Shown here one piece after another: positions 22,994-32,199 of a stretch of DNA of 64,000 nucleotides. The stretch is taken from contig JBAIAC010000059.1 in NCBI GenBank assembly GCA_037349315.1, positions 18,198,501-18,262,500 on the forward strand, written 5' to 3'. The notes under the pieces were generated by a model. It was not told the origin of the DNA. It was given only the letters and a program-made list of their open reading frames with translations, and did not search any database. Made by a program: the position numbers and the translations under genes. Position 1 is the first letter of the stretch. Every line of letters starts with the position of its first letter. The DNA comes from Chelydra serpentina. Lineage: Eukaryota; Chordata; Testudines; Chelydridae.

Positions 22994-23442
22994 TGTGGCA
23001 AAGTACCTCCTTCTCCTCAGCGGTCTCGGTCCTTTAAGCCCCGGAGACTCAGGCTTGGGCAAGGTAAACCCCTTGGGTTTTTCCCTTTTCCTTTTGGGAA
23101 GGCAATATAGCCCTTCTTTTGGGAAGGGCTCAGTGTCTTGGGGCACCCAGCCCCACTGGTGTCTTTCCTGCTTCTGCTTCTGCTTCAGCTCCTGCTTCTC
23201 TCACACTCTCTCTCAGTCTCTCTCGCCTCTCTCCTTCCTGCCATGCACAGCAGGGAGGGTTTAAAAAGGTCTCCAGCAATCGCCGCCAGCTGGACCTAAT
23301 TAGTTCCCTGGTAACCCCTTTCCCAGCTGAACCTTATTTCCCCACAGTCCTCTCTCCTTAGTGGATAGGGAGAGGGGTTTTAACCCCCTGGGACCACTTA
23401 CTGCCTCCACCTTTTGTAGCTATCTGTCCTGGGTTTACCACA
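22994..23442 (-). repeat. 3' LTR of the Gmr1-like element
   Basis: Begins and ends with TGTGG/CCACA and is 449 bp. Compared with the other LTR it has a 25-bp extra segment (AATATAGCCCTTC region, which duplicates CTTTTGGGAAG) and one extra GCTTCT unit. Otherwise only three bases differ. A CTTTTTAAACC motif at about 23258-23268 on the minus strand could be the core promoter. Confidence 0.95.
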
Positions 23443-23458
23443 TATCCCCTCCCCCTGC
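23443..23458 (-). other. Polypurine tract of the Gmr1-like element
   Basis: On the minus strand GCAGGGGGAGGGGATA directly abuts the TGTGG start of the 3' LTR, the position required for plus-strand DNA priming. It overlaps the apparent original end of the Pol frame. Confidence 0.85.
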
Positions 23459-23542
23459 TCAACACTACAGGGTTGGGCTCCTTGGGACGGACAGCAGTGC
23501 ACTCGCGACAGGTCATCTGCATTGCCATGCTGGATTCCAGAT

Positions 23543-26500
23543 CTATGTCTGTATGTCCAGTACTATGTCCAGATCCAGTACTATGAAGTGGAAGGGTTGG
23601 AGCGAGAGGAACCATCTTGTCACTCTCGCATTCTTGTCTTTGTTTTGGTGCATCCATTGCAGAGGGGCATGGTCCGTGACCAGGGTAAATCTCCGCCCCA
23701 GTAGATAATAGCGGAGACTTTCAATGGCCCATTTCACCGCCAGGCATTCTTTTTCCACCACGGCGTACTTCCGTTCTCGAGGCAGGAGCTTCCTACTGAG
23801 GAAGAGGATGGGGTGTTCATCGTCCCCAACCATTTGTGAAAGCACCGCCCCCAACCCTACTTCAGAGGCGTCGGTTTGTAGGATAAACTCCCTCCTCCAG
23901 TCCGGGGCTACTAGCACAGGGTCTGTGCAGAGGGCCGTCCTCAAATCTGCAAAAGCCTCTTCAGCCGCGGTAGACCATTTAACTACGTCTGGGCCCCTTG
24001 CTTTTGTTAAGTCCGTCAATGGGCATGCTCTGGTGGCGAAGTGTGGAATAAACCTTCTATAGTACCCCACTAGTCCCAGGAAGGCTCTGACCTGTTTTTT
24101 CCGGAGCGGTCGTGGCCACTTCTGTATAGCCTCTAACTTGTTGAGTTGGGGCTTCACCAGGCCCCTCCCCACTATATAGCCGAGGTACTTGGCCTCCGCT
24201 AACCCAATTGAACACTTGGAGGGATTTGCAGTTAGCCCTGGCTTCCTCAGGGTGTCTAGGACTGCTTCCACCTTCTCCAAGTGTGTCTCCCAGTCGGGGC
24301 TATATATAATGACGTCATCGAGATAGGCTGCCGCGTAATTGCCATGTGGTCGCAGCAGTTTGTCCATCAGTCTTTGGAAAATAGCGGGAGTGCCATGCAA
24401 TCCAAAGGTGAGGACGGTGTATTGGTAGACACCTTCTGGAGTCGCAAAGGCCGTCTTTTCTTTGTCGGCCCTGGCCAGGGGGATCTGCCAATAGCCCTTG
24501 GTCAGGTCCAGGGTAGACATAAACCGTGCTTTCCCTAATCGGTCGATTAGCTCATCTATCCGGGGGATGGGGTACGCATCAAATTGTGACACCTCGTTCA
24601 ACTTCCGGAAGTCGTTGCAGAACCTCATACTGCCGTCCGGTTTAGGCACTAAGACCACGGGACTTGACCATTGGCTATGCGACTCCTCGATGACTCCTAG
24701 GGTCAGCATTTTCCTGACTTCAGTCCTGATCTCTTCTCTTTTGGCCTCCGGGATCCGGTATGGTTTGACGTTCACCTTCACTCCAGGCTCTGTGTGGATG
24801 TGATGGTGAACATCAGTAGTCCTGCCTGGCTTTTCCGAGAACACATCCTGATTGCGTCTGATCAGGCTGATCACTTCTGATCGTTGTTCCGGGGTCAACT
24901 CGGGAGAGATCCCCACCTGGTCGGGCTGGTCGCGTCTAGGGGGCGTTGCGCCTAGCGCGACCACCGGAGCTTCTCTATCCTGCCAAGGTTTCAGCAGATT
25001 TATATGATAGATCTGCTCCCGCTTCCGGCGGCCCGGCTGTCGGACCTTATAGTCGACCTCTCCTACGGCTTCTATTATTTCGTATGGCCCCTGCCACCTG
25101 GCTAGCAGCTTGCTCTCCGCTGTGGGTATAAGCACCATTACCCGGTCTCCCACCTGGAACTTTTGGGTCGCTACTTGACGGTTGTAGTATGTTTGTTGTG
25201 CCCCCTGGGCCTTCTCCATGTGTTCGCGCACCAGGGGGGCAACTTGGGCGATCCTGTCTTTCATCCGTAACACGTGTTCAACGACATTTCTCCCCGGGTT
25301 TGGCTGTTCTTCCCAGCCTTCTTTCGCCAGGTCCAGTATGCCCCTGGGGTGGCGACCATATAACAGCTCGAAGGGGGAGAATCCAGTAGAAGCCTGTGGC
25401 ACCTCCCGTACGGCAAACAGCAAGCAGGGAAGCAGGGTGTCCCAGTCTTTCCCATCACGACTAACCACTTTCCGTAACATGTTCTTCAGTGTTCTATTAA
25501 AACGTTCAACGAGACCATCGGTCTGGGGATGACAGACCGACGTCCTGAGGGACCGTATGTGGAGCAATGCACGTAGGTCCTTCATTAGTTTAGCCACAAA
25601 GGGGGTCCCTTGGTCTGTCAGGATCTCCTTCGGTATCCCCACCCTGGAAAAAATCCGAACTAACTCTTTGGCTATGGTTTTGGACATGGCGTTCCGTAGG
25701 GGTACGGCCTCGGGGTATCGGGTGGCATAATCCAATACTACCAGAATGTACTGATGGCCCCGGGCTGACTTCTCCAATGGCCCTACTAGGTCCATAGCTA
25801 TTCGTTCAAATGGGGTCTCTATAATGGGCAGAGGTATCAGAGGGGCCCTCAAGTGTGGTCGGGGCCCATGTATCTGGCATTCCGGACAGGATGTACAATA
25901 TCGCCGGACCGCCGCATAGATGCCGGGCCAAAAAAACCTCTGCAGGATCCGATCAAGGGTCTTGTCTATCCCTAGATGGCCCCCGAACAGGTGGCTGTGG
26001 GCCAGATCCATCACGCCCCTCTGATGTTTCTGTGGGACCAAGAGTTGTTCTACGACCTGCTCCTGGACCTGGACTATTCTGTATAGCAGATCATTCTTAA
26101 TTACAAAATATGGCCCCGGGCCCTTAACTCTACTTTCCACTGGGACCCCATTCACCTCGACTACTTCCTTACGAATATGGTTGTATATGGGATCATTGGC
26201 TTGATCCTGCCCAAAATTCCCGAGCGTAGTCCCCATTGGACCAAACTCAAGGGGGTCTACCTCCGTCTCCTCCTCGGGAAGAACCCCTGGGGTATCCGGC
26301 CCGGCGACGTGGTTATTAATCGTCGGCTCCGATCCACTGTTGGTTTCCCCTACAAGCGTAGCCTTCCGGTACTGGGTCAGGATCTTCGTCCCCCTTCTTT
26401 TATCCTCCCTCCGTTCCCTCCGAGTCTTCCGGGGCTTCCCCGGCAGGGAGAACAGATCCTGAGCAAACTCATGGAAGGCTGGGGGCAGGCTACCTGTTGG

Positions 26501-27661
26501 GACCACCCCCAGGGTCCCGGGGTCATTATTTCCTACTACCTCCTCCCCAGGGAGTAGGCTATCAAATCCTGGGAAATCCCGTCCGATAAGGACTGGGTAG
26601 GGGAGCTTCGGAACTACTCCCACCATCACCTTAGTGGGGTGTCCAAGAACTTCTATTTTTACGGGGATGGTCGGGTAATAGTTGATATCCCCGTGCACAC
26701 AGGAGATTCCTGAGCGCTTGGCCCGGGTTAGTTGGTCCTGCCCGACCAGCTTCCCCGAGACCAACGTGACCGCACTTCCTGAGTCTACTAGTGCAGTAGT
26801 CGCTATACCGTTCATCTTCACGGGTCGAGTATATCTATGGGGGACCATCGCAACCCCGACGAGACTTATTAGATCACACGGTCCCCCTATATCTCCCAAG
26901 TCGCACTGCATGGGATCTTCTAGGTTTGGGCATTGGGCGGCGATATGCCCCAATTCGCCACAGGCATAACACCGATACCCCACCCGGGGCAGCCCCCTCT
27001 CTTTCGGACTGCTGGGTTTTATACCCCGAGACTTCCTTCCCCAGTCCTCAAACCTCTCCGACCCCGCCGGCTGATCTTCCGCCTCCTTCCTTCCCTCTCT
27101 TGTCCGGCCTGGCACTAGCGGAAACCGGGGCCTCGGTGCGGGAGCTTGCCTCTGAATCTGGCGCTTTCCCTCCCCAGTGGTCCGGGAAAGTTCCTGGGCC
27201 GCCAAGTGTCTCTCGACTAGGGCAACCAGTTCGTCATAGGAGGCGGGATCATTTTGGCGGACCCACCCCCGTATGTCCGGAGGCAACCCCCTCATGTACC
27301 TGTCCAACACGAGGATTTCCACTATCTTCTCTGGTCCATGGGTCTCGGGATGAAGCCACTTCCGGGCGAGGTGGATTAGGTCGAATAGTTGGGACCTGGG
27401 CGCTTTATTACCCCAGTATCTCCATTCGTGGAAACGCTGGGCCCTGATGGCCGGCGTCACGCCTGATCTTGCCAGGATTTCCGCCTTCAGTTGTGGGTAA
27501 TCCATAGCTGCTTCCGTGGTCATGTCGAAATAGGCCTTCTGGGCCTCCCCGCACAAAAATGGTGCCAGGATACCGGCCCACTGGTCTCGGGGCCAGGCCT
27601 CCCGTAGTGCCGTCCTCTCAAATGCGAGGAGGTATGCCTCGATATCATCGTCCGCCGTCAT
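23543..27661 (-). CDS. Gag-Pol polyprotein of Gmr1-like Gypsy element (SCAN-like Gag, INT before RT)
   Basis: 1372 residues, open throughout. Residues 70-155 form a SCAN-like capsid domain ([33 protein letters not shown]). A CCHC zinc knuckle is at C231-C234-H239-C244, and the aspartic protease motif VDSG at 292-295. Integrase comes next: an HHCC zinc finger ending C589 and C592, the D624-D683-E719 triad with 35 residues between the last two, and a C-terminal region to about 890. RT follows ([10 protein letters not shown] at 1051-1060, YLDD 1113-1116). RNase H residues D1264, E1305 and D1330 are present, but after QPFHF frame is lost; the fourth aspartate lies in HGNADDLSR, read downstream in another frame. 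The chosen ATG is probably not the natural start: related Gag sequence continues upstream to 27897. No envelope gene. Confidence 0.93.
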   Translation of the reverse strand: MTADDDIEAYLLAFERTALREAWPRDQWAGILAPFLCGEAQKAYFDMTTEAAMDYPQLKAEILARSGVTPAIRAQRFHEWRYWGNKAPRSQLFDLIHLARKWLHPETHGPEKIVEILVLDRYMRGLPPDIRGWVRQNDPASYDELVALVERHLAAQELSRTTGEGKRQIQRQAPAPRPRFPLVPGRTREGRKEAEDQPAGSERFEDWGRKSRGIKPSSPKERGLPRVGYRCYACGELGHIAAQCPNLEDPMQCDLGDIGGPCDLISLVGVAMVPHRYTRPVKMNGIATTALVDSGSAVTLVSGKLVGQDQLTRAKRSGISCVHGDINYYPTIPVKIEVLGHPTKVMVGVVPKLPYPVLIGRDFPGFDSLLPGEEVVGNNDPGTLGVVPTGSLPPAFHEFAQDLFSLPGKPRKTRRERREDKRRGTKILTQYRKATLVGETNSGSEPTINNHVAGPDTPGVLPEEETEVDPLEFGPMGTTLGNFGQDQANDPIYNHIRKEVVEVNGVPVESRVKGPGPYFVIKNDLLYRIVQVQEQVVEQLLVPQKHQRGVMDLAHSHLFGGHLGIDKTLDRILQRFFWPGIYAAVRRYCTSCPECQIHGPRPHLRAPLIPLPIIETPFERIAMDLVGPLEKSARGHQYILVVLDYATRYPEAVPLRNAMSKTIAKELVRIFSRVGIPKEILTDQGTPFVAKLMKDLRALLHIRSLRTSVCHPQTDGLVERFNRTLKNMLRKVVSRDGKDWDTLLPCLLFAVREVPQASTGFSPFELLYGRHPRGILDLAKEGWEEQPNPGRNVVEHVLRMKDRIAQVAPLVREHMEKAQGAQQTYYNRQVATQKFQVGDRVMVLIPTAESKLLARWQGPYEIIEAVGEVDYKVRQPGRRKREQIYHINLLKPWQDREAPVVALGATPPRRDQPDQVGISPELTPEQRSEVISLIRRNQDVFSEKPGRTTDVHHHIHTEPGVKVNVKPYRIPEAKREEIRTEVRKMLTLGVIEESHSQWSSPVVLVPKPDGSMRFCNDFRKLNEVSQFDAYPIPRIDELIDRLGKARFMSTLDLTKGYWQIPLARADKEKTAFATPEGVYQYTVLTFGLHGTPAIFQRLMDKLLRPHGNYAAAYLDDVIIYSPDWETHLEKVEAVLDTLRKPGLTANPSKCSIGLAEAKYLGYIVGRGLVKPQLNKLEAIQKWPRPLRKKQVRAFLGLVGYYRRFIPHFATRACPLTDLTKARGPDVVKWSTAAEEAFADLRTALCTDPVLVAPDWRREFILQTDASEVGLGAVLSQMVGDDEHPILFLSRKLLPRERKYAVVEKECLAVKWAIESLRYYLLGRRFTLVTDHAPLQWMHQNKDKNARVTRWFLSLQPFHFIVLDLDIVLDIQT

Positions 27662-27897
27662 CTTTTGTAGATAGTGGCTTGCCCGCAGCAGCCGGATCCC
27701 CTGGGGCCCGTGCGTCGAAGCTTTAACTGGTTCACTATTTCTGTCAGGGTGGCTCGATCTTGGGCTGCCTGCTTCATCAGTAGCTGGTTCGTCTCCTGCT
27801 GGACTCGTACTGCTTCTTGCTGGGCTGCCATCTGCACCCTGGTGGCCTCCTGTTAAGCCGCAGTAGCCTGTATCAATGCCTTCACCACATCCTCCAT
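27662..27897 (-). pseudogene. Broken N-terminus of the Gmr1-like Gag
   Basis: An ATG at 27895-27897 opens a Gag-like, glutamine-rich stretch ([14 protein letters not shown]) but meets TAA at codon 15 (27853-27855). Reading on, the same frame continues ([29 protein letters not shown]) to about 27720. The link to the main frame ([18 protein letters not shown] before residue 1) then needs a one-base shift. Two separate lesions therefore disconnect the natural start from the long frame. Confidence 0.75.
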
Positions 27898-27969
27898 TTT
27901 TAAATTTTTTGGGGGGGGGGGTGATTTACGTTGCCCTGCGGTGGCTTGCCACGGAGCCGCACTCACTTC

Positions 27970-27987
27970 ATCCCACCCCTGACACCA
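27970..27987 (-). other. Primer-binding site, tRNA-Leu-like
   Basis: On the minus strand, two bases after the 5' LTR, TGGTGTCAGGGGTGGGAT is complementary to the 3' end of a tRNA ending ATCCCACCCCTGACACCA. As I recall them, vertebrate tRNA-Leu(CAG) ends almost identically, with one mismatch. The tRNA identity is an inference. Confidence 0.7.
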
Positions 27988-27989
27988 CA

Positions 27990-28407
27990 TGTGGCAAAGT
28001 ACCTCCTTCTCCTCAGCGGTCTCGGTCCTTTAAGCCCCGGAGACTCAGGCTTGGGCAAGGTAAACCCCTTGGGTTTTTCCCTTTTCCTTTTGGGAAGGGC
28101 TCAGTGTCTTGGGGCACCCAGCCCCACTGGTGCCTTTCCTGCTTCTGCTTCAGCTCCTGCTTCTCTCACACTCTCTCTCAGTCTCTCTCGCCTCTCTCCT
28201 TCCCGCCATGCACAGCAGGGAGGGTTTAAAAAGGTCTCCAGCAATCGCCGCCAGCTGGACCTAATTAGTTCCCTGGTAACCCCTTTCCCAGCTGAACCTT
28301 ATTTCCCCACAGTCCTCTCTCCTTAGTGGATAGGGAGAGGGGTTTTAACCCCCTGGGACCACTTACTGCCTCCACCTTTTGTAGTTATCTGTCCTGGGTT
28401 TACCACA
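27990..28407 (-). repeat. 5' LTR of the Gmr1-like element
   Basis: 418 bp, from TGTGG to CCACA, directly followed outward by CAGG, the target duplication. It differs from the 3' LTR at only three aligned positions (C/T in the CTTTCCTG, CTTCC(T/C)GCC and GTAG(C/T)TATC contexts) and lacks the two short insertions. Confidence 0.95.
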
Positions 28408-28479
28408 CAGGGGACAGCACTTCTCCATTCTGATAAATCTCACTTTCAGGAAATATTTCTTGATAATCTTCACTTCCTT

Positions 28480-29630
28480 TTGCTCTTTAGCTATAACTCC
28501 TTGGATGGCCATGCAGTACATCTCTGTTCAGCTACCTACAGTTTACTTCCCATTTTTCTTTATTGTCTTCTCAACCCAGGTAAGTTTGCCAGCATGATTT
28601 CTTGACCGTGATATACACATTTCCTCAAATGTTGCATGGCTAAAATTTAAGGGTAGTATTTTCAAAGGAGCCTAAGGAAGTTAGATACTCAATTCCCAAT
28701 GGATTTCAGTGCTTAATTCCCTTTGGCACTTTTGAAAATCCCAGCAAAACATCCCTGTATTTCCACTTCTAGGACTCACCCTGATCCTAATTCCAAACGT
28801 ACATTATGGTCCCTATTTCCAAGGTATTTCTGTGCTACCAGCCTTGGAACCTCTTCTACTACTGCCAATCTTGCTCAGCCAAGCATGCTGAATGTTAGTG
28901 TTGGTTACAATTCACCCATGGTCAAAGAGCCAGCACAAGGCATATCTGCCATTTAAGTCCTCAAAACAGGGCTTAAGAAGAACTCAGATGATGCATAGGC
29001 CTTGTTCTGGCCTTCTGGATGCAGGGAATTCTCCATGGGGAGAAGCACTTTTCACAGAATAGCTTCCAGCCGAGATGAGCTTAGCACATTTAACTCAGTC
29101 CAAGCCACGAGGAAGGCATTTGCTTGACTCACATTGTATAGCTGCTGTTGCTGCCTATAGACAATGAAGATGGTGTGTTTAGTCCTGGCTGTTGGAATGT
29201 GTAGGAAGAAGTCCAGAGCTGGGAACTCTACTAATTAGTTCTGTTCTCTGTCGTGTTTGATCACCAGCTGAGAAGAACTACAGCCCTTCCAGCCATGGTT
29301 CAAAGAGCGGAGTATATTTTAATGTTTAGTTTAAAATAGCATGTCAAGGCTGCCTGCTGGTGTCAGGCTCCTGAGAGGTGACGGTTTAAATTATAGACTT
29401 GGCCAGTCTCCTGGCCATGAACATTTTGCTGAATCAGAAACAGTCCAAAAAATAATGGTTCCATTTAAAACCATGACTGCTATTTACACAGGAGCCAGAG
29501 ATGAGCTCAAACCAAAATCCTGGATCTGACTCCGGGAGTTGGGATCTCAAACTTTTTATCTCTCTCTTGAATCAAAACAAACCCCCCAAGCTTGGACCCT
29601 CCTAAATATGGGGCTTGAAATTAACACTCT
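28480..29630. other. Non-coding with a GATTTTCAAAGG-family fragment
   Basis: 28650-28745 carries TATTTTCAAAGGAGCCTAAGG ... CACTTTTGAAAATCCC, a fold-back repeat. No other gene or repeat recognised. Confidence 0.45.
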
Positions 29631-29631
29631 G

Positions 29632-30860
29632 TGATACAGATAGAGCAGGTGCCAGCTCTTGCCAAGGCTGTAGGCGTCAGCTGAGCACTGACAAATTCAT
29701 AGCTGGAAACCAGACCAGCTCACCTGTATGTTAGTATTGTTCAAGATAAGTGTCAGATTTGTACGGATGTGCTTAGACTTTATAAAATGCTTGCAAGTTG
29801 CTGCATGCATTAATCTTACTTGTAATGTCTGTATCCCATGCTATAAAATGTAAGGTTTGCTTTATAACTGTAAATGCCTGCTCTGAACTTATGAACCCAG
29901 GCAGGAGGAGAGATTCTCTGCCCATCAAGAAAGACTATCAAAACTAAATGGGTCATTGTGGAACATCACGCCACAAAGTCTTGGGTAAGTCTCTCACACC
30001 CATGAAGGTGTTACATGCAAGAAAGCCTGTCCTATCATCTTGTGTGCTGGAAGAAAGAGATAAAACATGGACACAAGAACATTTTCTCGCTCTCTTTTGA
30101 TTTTTGGACTCTGATAAAGCCAGAGACACGAAACTGAAGCAGAAGTCCCCAGGGTTATCCTGGGTCCACCTCGAAAGACATTTTGAATGGACAGATTGCT
30201 ACAGCTGTCACCTTTTAAAACAATAGACAGTAACTCATTTGTGTATATATGCTGCCTGTTTTAACCTGTAAATAACTCATTTCTTTTTCCGGGTTAATAA
30301 ATCCTTAGTTAGTTTAAGAACATAAGAATGGCGATACTAGGTCAGACCAAAAGTCCATCTAGCCCAGTATCCGGTCTTCCAACAGTGGCCAATGCCAAGT
30401 GCCTCAGAGGGAATGAACAGAACAGGTAATCATCAAGTGCTCTATCCCCTGTGCCCATTCCCAGCTTCTGGCAAACAGAGGCTAGGGACACCAGGGTTTA
30501 TTATAAGATTGGCTACAAGCATTGTCTTTGGTATGAGATCTGAGGTACAAATTGACCTGGGGAAAGTGACTGGTCTCTTGAGACTGGAAGCAATCTGAAT
30601 CTTTTGTTATCTTTGGAGTATGGCAACCAACTATCACTAAATCCATCTAGCATGGATGGCAAAATAGACTGGAGTGTTCAAGGGGACTGTCTGTGACTCC
30701 ATGGTAAGACCACTACAGTGCTTCAGGCGTTCACATTTGTTATCAGGTTGGTGAAATCTAATTATAGAACATACCATCAGTTTGGGGTGTCTGCCCTGGT
30801 TTTGACAGTCTGCCCTCAGACTGGCACTCATGGTTGTGAACCCCTCCAAATAGTGCAACA
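29632..30860 (+). repeat. Probable ERV LTR (solo), interrupted
   Basis: An LTR-like unit opening TGTGATACAG and closing near GTGCAACACA. It contains TGTGTATATATGC (30238-30250) and a polyadenylation signal AATAAA at 30296-30301 followed by TCCTTAGTTAG. No coding sequence is attached and no target duplication was found, so borders and family (ERV-L/ERV3-like by general appearance) are tentative. The unit is interrupted at 30315-30503. Confidence 0.35.
30315..30503 (+). repeat. Dispersed LINE-like repeat nested in the LTR (GGTCAGACC family)
   Basis: AGAACATAAGAATGGCGATACT, AGTCCATCTAGCCCAGTATCC, CAACAGTGGCCAATGCCAAG and CCCAGCTTCTGGCAAACAGAG are a strongly conserved block, also present in decayed form at 16585-16745. 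TTTA occurs at both borders, consistent with a small target duplication. Confidence 0.5.
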
Positions 30861-31978
30861 CACCCAAATCTAAATTTTACCAGATGTCAGGTTCAAGCCT
30901 TCATACGTGTGGATTTGAGTTAAGAATCATTTCCAGGATAATCCCTAATCTGGATTTTCCAGATGCAGCACCGCACAGTGAAAGTCTCACAAGAGCAGCT
31001 AATCTCACAGTTTATTCTTCAAACACAATAAAACAGTTCCACATATAAACCCTGTCTTTCCCCCTAACCTGGGGTCTCTGTAGGGGTCTAGAGAACTCTC
31101 CCCTCACATTTCTCCCCCCTGCTCTATAGCCAACTTCCATCCTACCTTTCCAACTGAGCCATTTACTGGCTTTTACAATTACTTGATAAGTCTCAGAGAA
31201 GAGGTAGTTGATCAGTCCCAAAAACAATGGAAGACAGAAGACAGAAGATTCTGGAAGTGAATTGCTGGCTAGATAAGTGGTGGAGGGTAGAAAGTTTGGG
31301 TTTTACGGAACAATTGGTCCACCTTCTATGGGACAAGGGGACTGTAAATTTGGATGGCCACCAACTCAAGGGGGTAGAAAGGGGACCAATCTCTTTGGGA
31401 ACAGGCTGGCTAGAGTAGTCAGGAGGGGTTAAACTAATAGCACAAGGGGAGGGTAAAAAGAGGGAGGATATGAGCACTCAGCACAAAATCGAGATGTTGA
31501 GAACAAAATTAATCAAGGAATCAAAGGACATGAAGAGAAGACATTCTTGAATGCCTATATACCAATGCTAGGAGCCTGGGTTACAAACAAAAGGAATTGG
31601 AATTGCTCATTTGTGAGCATAAATTCAATCTAGTTGGTATTCCTGAAACTTGGTGGGATGATTCAAACTACTAGAATGTTAAAATCAATTATTATAAACT
31701 ATTTAGGAATGATCGAGTGGGCAAAAGAGGATGGGAAGTGGCATTATTCTATGTCAAAATGGCATTACCCATTTCTGAGTCACTGATAACTGAGAAGAAA
31801 ATTATCTGGAATGTTTATGGACGAATGCCCTAACAGATAAAGCAAAAGATAGGATACTAGTTGGGGACTGCTACAGACCACCAAATCACACTAGGGAGCA
31901 GGATGACTGCTTTCTTATGAACTTATCTACAATGTGTAGGAAAAAAAGCTGCGTGATCATGGAGAACTTCAATTTGAG

Positions 31979-32199
31979 CATCAGAAGGGTAGCCGTGTTA
32001 GTCTGGAGCTGTAGAAGCGACAAAGGGTCCTGTGGCACCTTATAGACTAACAGAGGTATTGGAGCATAAGCTTTCGTGGGTGAATACCCACTTCTTCGGA
32101 TGCAAGCAGTGATGAATCCGATGAAGTGGGTATTCACCCAAGAAAGCTTATGCTCCAATACCTCTGTTAGTCTATAAGGTGCCACAGGACCCTTTGTCG
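31979..32199. mobile_element. Palindromic Penelope-like insertion in CR1
   Basis: Perfect 12-bp target duplications (CTTCAATTTGAG) at 31967-31978 and 32200-32211 delimit a 221-bp insert. Two 87-bp arms, 32014-32100 and 32117-32203, are inverted complements with two mismatches, around a 16-nt loop. The far end of the right arm runs four bases into the target repeat. The left edge adds GTAGCCGTGTTAGTCTGGAG, the block also seen at 5054-5150. Each arm carries a hammerhead-like core. Family assignment to Penelope-like elements rests on this ribozyme-like arrangement. Confidence 0.8.
32117..32160 (+). ncRNA. Degenerate hammerhead-ribozyme-like motif (right arm)
   Basis: In order: CCGATGA at 32118-32124 (the canonical core is CTGATGA), a stem II with GTGGGT facing ACCCAA over an ATTC loop, GAAA at 32142-32145, a three-pair stem III AGC/GCT with loop TTAT, and C at 32155 where cleavage would occur. 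The conserved U after the first C is replaced and stem II has lost its outer pair, so activity is unlikely. The left arm has the same layout on the minus strand with an intact stem II. Confidence 0.55.

Larger units (their letters stand above)
22994..28407 (-). mobile_element. Gmr1-like Ty3/Gypsy LTR retrotransposon (nearly complete)
   Basis: A 5.4-kb minus-strand element with paired LTRs (22994-23442 and 27990-28407), a primer-binding site next to the 5' LTR, a polypurine tract next to the 3' LTR, and one long Gag-Pol frame. The host sequence CAGG is duplicated at 22990-22993 and 28408-28411. Gene order is Gag - zinc knuckle - protease - integrase - RT - RNase H. The integrase-before-RT order is unlike ordinary Ty3/Gypsy elements but known for the Gmr1 group of vertebrates. 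LTRs differ by three substitutions and two short indels, so insertion was recent. Breaks near the start of Gag and the end of RNase H make this copy defective. Confidence 0.95.

Noticed and set aside
26926..27447. Proline-rich plus-strand frame of 173 codons
   Set aside because: Antisense to Gag of the Gmr1-like element.
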